Below are positions 25,418-38,481 of a stretch of DNA of 64,000 nucleotides, in pieces (the stretch's first letter is position 1; each line of letters begins with the position of its first letter). The DNA comes from Malus domestica (taxonomy: Eukaryota > Streptophyta > Magnoliopsida > Rosales > Rosaceae). Below the pieces are notes generated by a model. The model saw only the letters and a program-made list of their open reading frames with translations. It did no database searches and was not told where the DNA came from. The stretch lies in contig NC_091663.1 of the NCBI RefSeq assembly GCF_042453785.1, positions 35,981,001 to 36,045,000 on the forward strand. Reading direction: 5' to 3'. The position numbers and the translations under genes were made by a program.

Positions 25418-27618
25418 ATGACAGGGCTTGTGATGCTGACGAGGGGCGGCGGTTGCGGAGGCGGAGGTGGCGGAAATGGGGAAGGAGATAAAGGAGCGAC
25501 CAAGAGCTCAGAGGAAGAGCAGAACCAGGTCTCTCTGGTAGCTCTTCTCTTAGCTACTGTGAGGAAATCCATGGTGGCCTGCCGTGTCAAAAGAGGCGAA
25601 GAAGTCATCTCCGCCCGTCCACAACATGGATATCGGGTGGCCCACGAACGTCCAGCACCTTACCCATGTCCCATTTGATCGATTCAATGGGTTTATGGGC
25701 CTTCCGGTTGAGTTCGAGGTTGAGATTCCAGGCAGAGTTCCCAGTGCCAGGTGAGTAAAGTTCCTGTTTTTTTTTTTGGGTAGTCCTAGATTTGTGAATT
25801 CAGCCATGGGTTTTGCTTAGAATGTTTGAATTACTGTTCTTTATGCTGTTTTTTAAATCTTAGAAAGTTAAAAGTAAGGTGCTTCGTGAGCGTGGATGTA
25901 TGATCAGAGTAAACTGCATTTGAGTTTTGAGCTCGTTAGCTCTCATTGTCTTTTGACAAGGCGATATTCTATACTACTCTAATTTACGGGGAGATAGATT
26001 CCAACTCGGGTGCAAGGGGCAGCCGCGTAGGTCGCTATTCCATGAGTTCCTTGTGCTTCTGATGTGGGGTTTTGAGGTCGGGAAAGATGCTTGGTTTCGA
26101 AGATATTGTAGTGGTAGACAAGGGTTTAAACTTAATCAAACTGTTTTATTACATTGAGTGTGCCCTACTGAAGTAGTTATCTTCAGAAGCCACTGAATGA
26201 AAATTGTTCAAATGGGCAATTTTCTTTGATATTTTTGGGTTATTGCAATTTTGCTACCCGCGATTCTGACAAGGACTAGATGGGATTATAATCGTATTCA
26301 GGTATCCTATTTTTAAAAGTGTCTAAAAGTTCTAACGTTAGGCTATACGGGGAGTTAGATATTTCGATTGAGGTAACAAAAGGAAGAAGTTCATAATGAT
26401 TCATCTCCCTGTGCTTGATGCATAGTCTAACTTGTAAATCATCTAATTTACAGTGCAAGCGTGTTTGGCGTCTCAGCAGAGTCAATGCAGCTGTCTTTCG
26501 ATTCAAAATGGAATAGTGTCTCTACTATTCTCTTGCTAATGCAGGAGAGATACTCACAAGAAGGATTGAAGGTAAGAATTTTTTTGTGCATTTGTGAATT
26601 TCCGCATTTTGGTTCTTTTATCCTTATCAGTCTTCTTACTAGTCCCTTCGGAAGTTTCAGGCAGAAGGAATATTTCGTATAAACCCCAAGAACAGCCACG
26701 AGGAGCTTGTGAGAAGCCAATTATACAGGGGCATTGTGCCTGATGACATTGATGTCCATTGTTTGGCAGGCCTAATCAAAGCCTTGTTTAGAGAACTTCC
26801 TTCGGGAATACTAGATTGACTGTCTCCTGAAGAAGTTCTTCAGTGCAACACAGAAGAGGAATCCGTTGAGCTTGTGAAGCAATTAAAGCCAACTGAGGCT
26901 GCGCCGCTGAACTGGGCAATCAATCTAATGGCTGATGTTGTTGAAGAAGAAGAATTGAACAAAATGAATGCACGAAATATTGTTATGGTTTTCTCTCCAA
27001 ACATGACTCAGGTAATTTGGAACAGCAGAAAAGATGTTCTTTTTTCTAGTATTGCTCAACGATTAAGATTGATCGGTTAACCCCTCTTTCAAACCGACGA
27101 AGACTTTGATGATAATCAACAGGAAATGGATACTGGATATTTTTTTTTTTTTTTGAAAAGAAACGAAAGAATTTTATAAAACGAAAGAATTACAAAAAAG
27201 AAAAAATAAACCACGTGGAAAAGATATCCACCTGGAGCTAGAAGAGAACTAGCAAGGACCCCTAAAGAAAACTAATTGAACAGAGGAAAAGCTAGACCAA
27301 ATCAAATAACGGCTGCTAACAAATCCCTAAAAATAGAAAGACCAACATCAGACCATGAAGAAAGCGCACACTCCATCTGCAGCAGTGAAGATGAGGATGA
27401 AGTCCGAGTGTTTGTTAAGACACTTAGGGGAGAACAAAACTGCCGGAAACAGCTTGGTGCTGACAGATCAACCAACAGGCGAGTTGCACGGGGAATATCT
27501 GAGCCCTCAAAGTTGCTTGAGCTTCAACATGGACTCTGGCACATCATTTTGTGATAGCAAAAATGGGAACTCCGCCTTCAGTACTACGAGTGACAGGGAA
27601 GCGCCATCTGGGAGCTGA
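25418..27618 (+). pseudogene. RopGAP pseudogene (CRIB + RhoGAP)
   Basis: Paralogue of the intact gene at 52351-54490, on the same strand. Remnant exons: 25418-25750, 26454-26571, 26661-27011, and an exon 4 remnant at about 27096-27618. Exon 1 matches (MTGLVMLTRGGGC...SLVALLLATVRKSMVAC) but is frameshifted in the CRIB region, where GCCCGTCCACAACATGG replaces the expected GCCGTCCAACAAATGG. The frame resumes at FDRFNGFMGLPVEFEVEIPG. In exon 3 a TGA at 26817-26819 replaces the Gly codon of LDGLSPE. The start of exon 4 is deleted, and the rest is split by a LINE-like insertion at about 27139-27300. GT/AG sites are otherwise kept. 3' UTR similarity extends to about 27950. It cannot make a full RhoGAP domain. 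Confidence 0.9.
27139..27300 (-). mobile_element. LINE-like 3'-end insertion in the RopGAP pseudogene
   Basis: A T tract (27143-27160) followed by GAAAAGAAACGAAAGAATTT is the reverse complement of a poly(A)-tailed plant LINE 3' end as I remember it. It interrupts sequence homologous to exon 4 of the intact gene (TACTGGAT). Borders are approximate. Confidence 0.55.
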
Positions 27619-29203
27619 GGAAACTAATGTTCATATGGAGATCATTTCGTCAGCATCGAGTTCAAACTCGAATAAAATAGAGATAGTGGACAGATAAGCG
27701 GAGGCTGACTCACTAGTGCTTCGTTTTAGCATACTTTCCCTAGAGATTTAGTTTGCTGTCCACAGTCAAGTTTCTTCCGTATATATAATGGTTTGTGAGA
27801 TGATTTAGTTGAACCAAGCTTGGGAAAACTTGCTTGTGTTTTAAGTTGTGACTTGTTTAGCAAGTTAGGGTTCAACTTTGGGGTGAACTTATGCTGGATT
27901 TGTAGTAGAGCTAGGACAGTTACGGTTAGGAACTCTAACCATGACATTTCATTAGATATATTTGTAGCCAGAAGTCTAGTCACTCTGTCATGTTCTGGAT
28001 AGTTTGTGGAAGTCTCTTGTTGAATGTCCGAAATTCTGCTTGCTATCATAATATGCATAGTGAAACATTTTCATGCGTTCGAAATTTAACACATTCTATG
28101 TAAATTCTATCATACAACAATGTATGGCGTACATCAGCCGTTTATCCTTTATATTCAGCTGGTTCACCTAATTATCGTTGGATCTGTAATTTATATCCCG
28201 TACTGCGGCATACGCCATAAACGGATGTCCAGAAAGAAAATTAAACAAATATATGGATTTAGCCTTTTCTTTTGAAATTTGTGATTTGTTGAACAACTAC
28301 TATATCTACCACTAGACCTCTAAGCATGTATTGTACTTTGAAAGAAAGTGGAAAGCAATCTCATCAGAAAACCACTGCTTTTTCAGTTGCATATGTCCAT
28401 CAGAATCCAGTGCGCATTTTCGATAGTGTGTCAACTAAGACAATTCTGATTGGAGTTTTGAACATTATGTGTGCGAAATTTCCATTAACTTTCTCATTTT
28501 TTAAAATATGTAAGCGTCTTAGCATCTATTTCGGACAATCCCAAATTTTATAAATTATAAAGAAAATATGTGCAAACAGAACATGTTACGACCTAAATAA
28601 AAATAGAAATGAATGGACACTAAATATAAAATAAAAATAAAGTAACCAAGTAAGGGCGATTATACGTTCAATATACTGAATTCCTTCTTTTACGAATTTT
28701 AAGAAAAATATTCTCGTGTTAACATTCACATAACATAAGTGGTTAGAAGAATATGTCAATCAAACAAAATAAAAATAAAACTGAAAAAACAATAAATGGT
28801 CATAAAAATAGAATAAGAACCTACAAATCTATTGCCACTATGATAGAAATGGAGAGAAAGAGAGAAAGAGAGAGATATGAGAACAATTATGTATTCATAT
28901 ATCTGAATCTGTTATGTACAATTGCTAAAACAATGACTCCAAGCTAACAAGGCTCCACGCTTTGTAAGGATCGGAGGAGAAACGTGTAGCGTACACAACC
29001 TTACCCTTGCTTTGCAAGAGGTTGTTTCCTCAACTCAAACTATAACACTTGAAATACAGGAAATAGTTTTTAAACACAAATCCTTCTGTAATTTAAACCT
29101 GCTTTTTATATCCAAGCTTAGTTTTACCCTTCCACTCCACTTCTTGAAGAAAAAAGACAAAACAAAGATGAAAATTTTGGTGACTCAGAAATCAAACAAA
29201 GTC
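27619..29203. other. Intergenic
   Basis: 27725-27950 is homologous to the 3' UTR of the intact RopGAP (TTTGTGAGATGATTTAGTTG). Beyond it no gene is seen. 28853-28880 is a GA-rich microsatellite. Confidence 0.6.
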
Positions 29204-29378
29204 TCAAGAGGCCAAGCAAGTTTCCCAAAATAGCCTGCTCTTCTCCACCTCATTCAACAACTCAAACTCTTTCGTCGAATCAACAGACGCAGTTGATTTC
29301 AGCTGGTGTCCCCCCATCAACGGCATCCCAACAGTTTCCCCACTCCATCTTTGATGATGATTGTCAACTGATGAACAT

Positions 29379-29413
<35 letters not shown>

Positions 29414-29746
29414 GTCCTCCCTGTCATCGTAACGATGGTCGTCATCACGATCATCAAGATCATTGAGCACATCATCAGCACTAGGGTTTTGATCAAACGA
29501 ATCGCAGCTGCACGATTGAGCATCGTCTTCATCAGCCATAGACAACATGGGATGATCATCATCACAAATAATACGATGATCATCTGATGATATTGCATCA
29601 GCCTCAGAATCACCAGTTGCTTCAAACAACATGAAAGAAGACACATCCATAATGCTCTTCTTCCTCTTCAGCTGCTGCTGCGTCGCCGCGTCGATAATGT
29701 CGTCCTTCACGTTCGCCTCCACATGAAACCATGAATTCTGAATCAT
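29204..29746 (-). CDS. Acidic protein of unknown function (180 aa)
   Basis: Single-exon frame from the first in-frame ATG at 29746 (MIQNSWFHVEANVKDDIIDA) to 29204. A basic patch (QQLKRKKS) precedes MDVSSFMLFEATGDSEAD. A long Asp-rich segment follows (residues ~65-125, many DDD and DDHR runs), ending in an uninterrupted run of about 13 Glu encoded by a (CTT/CTC)n tract at 29384-29423. The C-terminus reads KEFELLNEVEKSRLFWETCLAS. I recall similar RLFWExCLAS endings in uncharacterised plant proteins, but no function is known to me. No signal peptide or membrane segment is seen. An alternative start is the ATG of MDVSSF. The poly-Glu repeat should be length-variable. Confidence 0.65.
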
Positions 29747-29859
29747 TTTCGAAACATGAAGAGTAAATTTACTCTTGTTAAGGCTTTGCAAAAATAGGGT
29801 AAAGGCCTGATATATATTAGTGAGGAGACGTAGGCTGTCTTGTTTTGATACCCTCAAAA

Positions 29860-30251
29860 GTCCCTATCTTCCCAGGTCGATTTGGGTCGCCTTGGAATTA
29901 TGTCACTAAAGTTTTCTCGATCAATATCATGGAAAAATTATAAATATAATATTAAAAAGAATAATAATAAAAAAATAAATGGAAAAGGGAATAATTTTTC
30001 GAAAAGACCTGCATATATACTAGACTATAAACCATGTGAATTGGCTGGATGGCTTCTAGAAGAAAAGGAAATACAACTAAGCATTTGTTTGCTAAAAATG
30101 GCTAAAAGGAATTTACCTAATCTTCTAGAAACGAGGGAACAGTTTAACCTTAGTTGGTTCTACGTGTTTGAAACGTGGGCTCTGCCTAATTTCATCAACT
30201 TGATTTACTGTGCTCCATGCATACATACATGATCCAGAAATTCTCTAGTAT
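29860..30251. other. Intergenic, no gene seen
   Basis: AT-rich with (AATAAT)-like runs. No feature supported. Confidence 0.5.
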
Positions 30252-32022
30252 GTTGTGTGTATCAAATACGTGTTGAAATTAGAGATATATTTCGAATTTC
30301 ACTATTCAAAGTTCAAGTATCAGTCAATTCGGACCATTCAAGCTGACTCCAACTGTTTTCTACTAACTCATTCTACTAGTTTACCTCATTACAGATCAAG
30401 GGTTCTGATTCTTTCACTCAAATCAAAGAGCTTAAATTTTTTAATCTTTAGACTCAAAACACTAAGGTCCGGAGAAGATCCGAATTCGTGTTGTTTCTCT
30501 TTGTTTGCTTTTACTGGTAGTGTGGGTTATTGGTGAAGTTTCCTTTTACAATAGATTCACTTCTTACTATTGTTAGTCGACAATATCCCTAAAGACAACC
30601 GAGGAAATTGCTGATCAAGACTCAAAGTTTCTTTCTTTATGACGTGTTAGGACTGGACCATTCTGGCTAACAGTTTTTAGTTAACAAACTTAAGGAAGAC
30701 TTCATAAATAAGTCAAGAATATTGTATCATCTAGCGGAAGACAACCAATTTTTGCATTTGTTTGTCTACGACTCAGACACGTCAAGCTTAAATTGAATAG
30801 GAGAAAACGATTCGTTTACATAGAGTTGATTATTTCAAATCCATTTACAAATTGTGTTACATCTAGTTATTTAAAATGGGAACGATATGTGGCACTATTT
30901 GTTTTACACCATTTTTTAAACACGTTTTTGTGGAATTCACTTCGTAATGTATTCAGCAATCTGAACCATCTATCTTTTGGGTCATCTTTCAAAGATCATG
31001 TCTACTAAAAATCCCCAAGTCTAAAACCATATAATTGTCGGATCAAGGGTTTATAGTTTTTTTTTTTCTTTCTTTCTTAAAACTATATTTGTCTATTTTC
31101 TTTGAATTTGTCTAATTTTTATAAAAATAATCTATAAATGATGTTCTAAAAGATAGACTGCTTAGATCATTAAAAAAATATTACCATGTTGAAATTTTTT
31201 TAGATCGACAAGCCGGGAAGGCCCCACTCTAACGACACTAATATTGTCCCCAACTTTACCACTGCCCAATCCGTCAGGTGTGAGGTTTTATCACGAAAGG
31301 CTTTGGTATTAGTTAAAGTAGGGTAATCATATTTATAGTCACCCTTGTTGATTTCCTCCACCGATGTGGGACTACCAATAGTTATGTGTATCAAATACGT
31401 GTTGAAACCAGAGATATATTTCGAATCTCACTATTCGGAGTTCAAAGACCAGTCAATTCGGACCATTCAAACTGACTCCGACAGTGCTCTACTAACTCAT
31501 TCTGCTAGTCCACCTCACACAAGTCAAGGTCTCTGATTCTTTTAAATCAAAGAGTCCAAAATTTTCAATCCTTAAATTCAGAATACTAAAGTCCGGAGAG
31601 AATCCAAATTCACGTTGTTTCTCTTCATTTGCTTTTACTGGTTGTGTGGGTTATTGGTGAAGTTTCTTTTTGCTTTTTACTATAAATTCATTTCTTACTA
31701 TTGTTAGTTGACACAATCCCTAAAGACTATCGAGGAAATTGATGGTCAAGACTCAAAGTTTCTTTCTTTATGACGTGTTAGGACTGGACCATTCTGGCTA
31801 ACAGTTTTTAGTTGACAAACTTAAGGAAGACTTCATAAATAAGTCAAGAATATTGTATCATCTAGCGGAAGATAAACAATTTTTGCATTTGATTGTTTAC
31901 GACTCAGACACATCAAGCTTAAATTGAATAAGAGAAAATGATTCGTTTACATAGAGTTGATTATTTCAAATCCATTTACAAATTGTGTTACATCTAGTTA
32001 TTTAAAATGGGAACGATCTGTG
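30252..32022. repeat. 1.13-kb direct repeat (two partial units)
   Basis: 30252-30890 (TGTGTATCAAATACGTGTTG ... AAAATGGGAACGAT) is repeated at 31382-32022 with scattered changes. Start-to-start distance is 1130 bases. The 490-base spacer includes 31200-31384 (GAAGGCCCCACTCTAACGAC ... CACCGATGTGGGACTACC), which looks like part of an LTR or TRIM. No coding sequence was recognised. Confidence 0.8.
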
Positions 32023-34690
32023 AACGGCTTAAATCGTTGAAAGACATTACATAATGATTCTGTAAAAACGTGTGTCAAAATTATGTAAAAAAATAGTGTT
32101 AGAAATCCATCCCATTTAAAATCCATTTAGTCGGATGTTAATTTTCTAGTTTTTATGGCAAATACAGAGCCTTGTTTATCAAATATAAATTTTTTGTATC
32201 AAATTTCTTTAACTTTCTAATCATGAGTTTAATAACTTTATCTTTACCGCATGTCATTCCGTAGAACAATCAACAAAGATGGGTCAAAACCTACACATTT
32301 CGGTGGCTACGTTTGGACGTCTCAAATATATGGATAGATGATGAACTTTCCGAGTTAGTTAAGAAAACGTGTGCGGCCGAGAAAATAGGAAAGCAGTACA
32401 GTTCAAAGAAAGTCGACCAAGAAAAGCGTGTAGCCTGATAATTATGAGTGATGACTAACACTTCCAACATCTCTATCCAACAGTATTAAAACATGTATGT
32501 ATATGAGAAATGCTAATAAAACTCTCGATAAATTTTTTGTCATTTTATGTTTTTGACACAATGTTTTGTAATATTTGTGCACGAATTGATGTTAAACTGT
32601 AAAGTGACAAAGAGTTTACGCAGAATTTAACTTTTGAGAGAATCTTCATAACATTTCTCTTTCTCATATATATATATACACACACACATATGTGCGTGTG
32701 TCCATATTCCATAAATTAAGCGTCAATTTTAAGACAGGAGGTCTTCTTGGACTATCAAATTAATTCACTTAATTGATTAATCTGATGTTACTTGTAATTC
32801 TATATTTAGTCATATTCTTGGACAAAAATGAGGTTGGTGGTTGTTGAAACTGACATATATCAAGTCTAGGTGACCATATTTTACATATCTTTATAGAGAA
32901 ACTTATACAGGTTAAAAAACACAAGTTACATAGTATTAGTACACGTATTATAAGAACAGTGAATGACATGGTTTATTGACATCTCACGTTTAAAACATGC
33001 TAATAAAAATAAATTTATGTATTATAATTTGAATAAAATAACACAGCTGAAAAATTGTACAATAAATATATTGAAAATTACTCTTCTTGATGATGCAGAT
33101 CATTTTCAAATGAACTTCTTCAAGAGATAAATACGTATACCGAAACCCTTTCTTCCATTTCCTGCACGATTATTCTTCAAATTGATGTTACTGGGAAAGG
33201 AACATAGCAGAACAACACCCATGATCCTTCATCATGGCATTTGCCGCATTGATGTTCACAAAACCTAACATTCAATCAATACTTTATTATTATTTCCACA
33301 ATATTCCAAAATGCCTTTCTAAGCATCTTAAATATATCTTCTTCTTCTTTTTCTGTAACACGGAAGAAAAAAAAACACTAAGAAACAAGTAGTCTAGCTT
33401 TAGCAGCTTCAAAGCAATCATTAAAAAAAAGTTGGAACTCAATAAGGAGGAGACTATGCAAGCTCTTGAAAATTCATCCCGCTAATTACACCAATTATTC
33501 TTAAAAATGTCTTTCATCTGATGCAAAACTTGCAAATTTGATGACTGGGAATTAAGGCATAATTTCAAATTCAAGTTTGTTAATAGTATCTTTATACAAA
33601 AGGGAATTTGACAAACAAGCTACTGACAAAATTTTATTTCCCTAAAAAATTGTAGTAAAATTTTCTTTCCAACTAAGGAATAGAAGAACCCAACTCACAA
33701 CTTAAAACATGGAAAGCGTTTTGTGTTTTTTGGTGAATCACACGATGGTGATTAGAAGGTGGGTGAAACACCTCTGTGATTCTTCCGGACTGCCATTAAG
33801 ATGAACTGTCATTGTGAAACCACTAGCTGGTCCTTTTTTGAAAAAAAAAAGAAAGAAATATTTTAAGTCCCTACTAGTAATATTATAATATACTATAACA
33901 AGGAAAACTCAAATAGGTCATTAGTTAATAAACTTAATATAATGGTTGGCCTCCACATGACCACACAACAATTGCTTGCATTTTTAGATTAAAATTAAGA
34001 TTAGTATATACTTAATCTGTGTCTTTTTTTCCCTTGTTTTTTTGGTCGAAGTACTTAGTCTTCTTTGCTCAGCTGTGATTGTATATTTTTTTACAAATCT
34101 GCTTTGTTTTTTAGTGTCGGAGTGTGTGACATCAACATCTTATATTCCCTTGAACAATAATGCAGACGAATTAGGGCTTTGAATAGGTCCAAGTTGAGAG
34201 CTCGATCGGTCATGATAAATATTTACATTACATATTTGAAACGTGAATTTTACGGCAAAGCCTTCGCAAATTATATATATAAATTTCATTCATAAGAATA
34301 TATGGCTAGGTTTCTGGATGCATGTTTTTGGCACACATATTAACAGACGTTTTTGTGAGGCTTAATGTATTTCTATAATCCAAACGTCTATTTTAATATC
34401 TTACCTCAAAGCTCATGTTTGTAAAAAGTCATTTAAATCCAAAATCATATGACTAGATTAAGTTTTGGTTTTGAATTCGTCTAATCTTTTGTAATGACAA
34501 ACTATAAATCATGTACTAAAATATAAACTGTTCAAATCGTTGAAATACATATTACAAAATGGACTCTACAAAAGTGCATGTCGAAATATATATCAAAAAT
34601 GTGTGTTCCCGAATCATAACCCATGTGTACAGATACATGCAATATAGGAGAGAAAAACTCAATCAAAGTTTGAGATTTGCAAGTTTTTTG
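32023..34690. other. Gene-poor AT-rich interval
   Basis: No credible coding frame. 32668-32700 is a TA/CA microsatellite (ATATATATACACACACACAT). Confidence 0.5.
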
Positions 34691-34695
34691 TTATT

Positions 34696-34720
34696 AGGCG
34701 GGCGGGCGGGTGGGTGGGCG
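34696..34720 (+). other. G-quadruplex-forming motif
   Basis: GGCGGGCGGGCGGGTGGGTG contains at least four GGG runs separated by single C or T bases, an ideal short-loop G-quadruplex pattern, in otherwise AT-rich DNA. Confidence 0.7.
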
Positions 34721-37700
34721 TGAGAACGTAAAGAGAAAGCATGTTTGTTATTTGGTCTAAAACTTGCAGCAAATGAAGTTTGACTTTTGTGACTTGCTGC
34801 AAATGAAGTTTGACTTTCGTGGCAGCTGGCTGCAGCAAAAACCTAGTTATCATGTAGCAAAATTGTGATCACGAAAAGCCAACTGTGTCTTTACGATTAA
34901 TACACATCCTTGTCATATTCTGACTTGTTTCATTGGTTTTAAATGGAAATGACAAGACCCCCAGTTTGGATAAGTCCCTTTCTCTCTCGTTCTTCTTTTT
35001 GAGACAATTATTTCTGTGATCTACACTCAAATTCGAATTTATCTCCTTTCATTGTTTAAATTAAATTAGAGTTTCACTTAACTAGATATATATTATGTGC
35101 TTTGCTCTATCTTGTAAAGGTGGTGCAGAGATAGCTTGTGATCTTATACATGAAATGATTAAATTCAACAAAAACGAATGGGGAATTTGTCAAAAAGCCA
35201 ATAAAATATGGTAACCCGTGGGGAGATTTGCTTCCATGCTTAATGGATTATGGATGGACTGAAATTATTGGCAAAAAAATTGACCATTCCTTTGAATGAA
35301 TGACTGTATGCATTACTAGTATTTCAGAAAGAAAAAGTAATAATGTGATCCATATTTGGTAAATCTACCAATAAAATTTTCCTTGCAAGAAGTCAATTTA
35401 TATTATTTCATTTAATTTGTCAATAAGTTCATGCTTTCATCAACAGTTTTTTTTTAAGAAAGTTGCTTCTCAAGGAATGCTAAGAAGACTTTTAAAAGTG
35501 GAATTTTAAGAATTATCTGTCACCTCACAGTTTAAGATCAATTTTCGTGTTAATATTATAAATTATTGTGCCAAAAACCTAATAGAGTCCCATTAGCATT
35601 TTCTAAGTATAGTATATGTGCATGAGGAAAAGAACTTGCATGGGATGAGATGTTTTTGTTTATTTCTCGTTTTATGTTAGAGAGAAAAAAAGAAAAGAAA
35701 AGGTATCTAATATACAGTGTAAATAAGTTTTTCTTGCATTAGCAACAGGACATCGTACGTTACTAGAAGGAGCTGAAAGCTTTGAAATGGGGGGGGTTGC
35801 AATGACTTGACAAAGGATGAGAAAAATAAAGAATATTGGTCATGTATCCTGTAATTAAAACTGTAACTAAAAGTACCAAAATTCCACATCAAGCTTTTGA
35901 GTTTGAGAATTGTAATATCGACTGGCATTTTTTCCCTCACCTTCAAGATCTGGTGAAATCACGAGTAAGGAGATTGAGACTCTTGAGAGAATGGGGACTG
36001 GGCATGAAGAGAGTGCCTGAAATTTGATACGAAAAAAAGAAGAAAGAACTTAAGAAGATATCCGGTGGATGTTTTTGATATGTCAACTATATTTGGTAGA
36101 TATCATTGACACAATATCGATATTTAGTATCAATACGTCAATACGACGTTGCATATATAACATTAATGTTCGATCGCGATACAGTATAAGCGAGTCATTC
36201 CGTGAATTGTAGCGAATCACTTTTGACTCGCTCGTACTGTATGCTCATTTTAATGTTTCATCTACAAGTCCTTGCACAAAACTTATACTTTATAAGTGCT
36301 TCTTAAACATATAAATTCAATTGTAATATCGTGGTTCACGTCGTTCGAGTCGTTCTGCGTATTATAACGGAAATTACACCTAACGGGCCCGCACAAACCC
36401 ACTAAACTCACTGTTTGTATACGCTCCTAAAAAGTACATAAAGATCAGTAAATTAAATAAGTTAATAAGATTTTGGTACATAAAAAGAAGAAAAAACAAT
36501 CACATGTCTCAATTTTTGAAATTCGAATATAAGTAGAATCACCGGTGGAGGGACCCAATATGGTCGGAGACGATGCTGAATATTACTCTACTTTTCACGA
36601 GGGAAACAGATCCAACAAAGATTCAACTGGTTCAATCCTCTAGCACACAATAAATATTACAGAAAAATATTAAGGAGATTCTCACAAAATAAGACTTGAA
36701 CATTCCGCCATCTCATATTTTAGGCACAATTTTTATGATGTTGGAACGAGAATTATGTCAACATGCTAGACAACCACGGGGTCATCCAAGGCTCTACACA
36801 ACCATCTTTCCGGTGTCCAGAGGTCAACTGACCTAGTTTGACCCCTAGTGGATCCGCCCTTCGTTGTGATTGAACTCGAATTATGAAAAAAACAACTGCA
36901 AACATACACACATTGGATCAAATCTTCGTATAATGTTAATGTGGAACAATTCAAACATCACAAAAGACATTTAAATAATAAACGAATCATCATGCATTAG
37001 TGACCATTTTCATAAATTTTATAAACCAGCAAGCTCCAAAAATATTGTGACATAATAAATACAAAGAATCAAAGTTGCAACTTTTTTTCTTTCTAATTTC
37101 TTAATTGTAATATATAGGACAAAATTTATTATTTTCAATACTACTGGCGGATCAAACATGAAACTTATCCTCTCTCAAGCTAAACTTAAAAGGTCTACAT
37201 TTGCAAAATAAGTCAAACAACACCACAAGATTGGGGAAGAAAAGAATGTGAGATAAACAGATATGTCAAGATGCACATTAATTTAAAAAGCGGAAGTCAA
37301 GCAAACCAATATAGTCTGAAAACAAAACAGCACGAGCCACCTGCGAAGGATAAGGTTTATGTCCCCTTTATTTTTCATGTATATTTTTCTTTACTTTATA
37401 AGGGATAAGGTGGATTTTCGTATCTATATAAAGTATATCTCCTAATTTAATGTAACTTCTTTTTTCATTATTAATAAAATTTTCCTCTCACCCCCAAAGT
37501 TTTAAAACAAAAACTATTGGCGGGTGTGGAATCTGTGGATCCAAATTTAACACAAACAAATATTCTGAGATATCTTCCAGCTCTCAAATCTAAAAGAACC
37601 AAGTTCTGCATGGGTCCCCGGTGTCGTAGACAAGATGACAGATTTGTTTAGGAAAGAAAGAAAATATATGCAATATAATATAAATTAAAAAAACAAACAA

Positions 37701-38025
37701 AACTTTGATCCAATCTCTGTACTCTATTGAAAGAAAAATTTATGATACAGTATCCAATCACAGTATTGTTTCGTGTTCATGATACAACAAAATGTAAAAG
37801 TCTTTTTTGTTTAGCACATTTACATTATTTGCTAGAAGCGTCACGAAAGCGGTTAATCTGCTAGTTGTTCTCCTTTTGTTAAAGTTAAGGCATAGAAACT
37901 TCGAAAAAAAAAAACGAAGACACAGAAACTAAAAATTAGAAATAAATCTAATGACCTTTTTAAAAGGACCAGAAACATGATGAGACACCATGATAAGACA
38001 CCATCATCATCTTCAACGGTCTTCT
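34721..38025. other. Gene-poor AT-rich interval
   Basis: Only short frames full of low-complexity residues. 34765-34830 holds two copies of GCAAATGAAGTTTGACTTT. No gene supported. Confidence 0.5.
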
Positions 38026-38034
38026 CAAGAATTC

Positions 38035-38234
38035 GGAACACAGATCCGGAGAGGATCTGTGCAAACGAAAGTTCACGGATAAATGGATTCGAACCATTAA
38101 AATTTGATACAACGGTTACAAATACGAAATTTTTCTAAAAATTATAATACTGATAGCTGTTAAATCAAATTTCAATAATCCGGATCTATTGATTCCCAAA
38201 CTCCGGTTGCACGGATCCGGAGAGGATCTGTGTT
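38035..38234. mobile_element. MITE (200 bp) with 9-bp TSD
   Basis: ACACAGATCCGGAGAGGATC begins it and ATCCGGAGAGGATCTGTGTT ends it. CAAGAATTC flanks both sides (38026-38034 and 38235-38243), a 9-bp duplication as made by Mutator-like elements. The terminal motif is itself palindromic. No coding sequence. Confidence 0.8.
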
Positions 38235-38305
38235 CAAGAATTCGAATGGTTTCCGTTTCTGCTTAGAAAAAAGAAGAGGAATATGCTTTGTTTCCAAATT
38301 CCAAT

Positions 38306-38481
38306 GAATATTATCCCTTCCTTCTAATTTACTAAATTAGTGGATCCGTGTCATTGAAATTTAATTTAACGGTTACAAATAGAGATCCACTTTAAAAGTT
38401 ATAATAACTTCAACCGTTGAATTAAATTTCAATAACACGGATCCACTGATTTGGTGAATTAGGAGGAAGATATTCGGAGAT
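38306..38481. mobile_element. Fold-back MITE
   Basis: The left arm ATTAGTGGATCCGTGTCATT, GAAATTTAATTTAACGGTTA mirrors the right arm TTGAATTAAATTTCAATAAC, ACGGATCCACTGATTTGGTG. The arms are about 75 bp with a short centre, so the single strand would form a long hairpin. Outer borders approximate. Confidence 0.75.
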
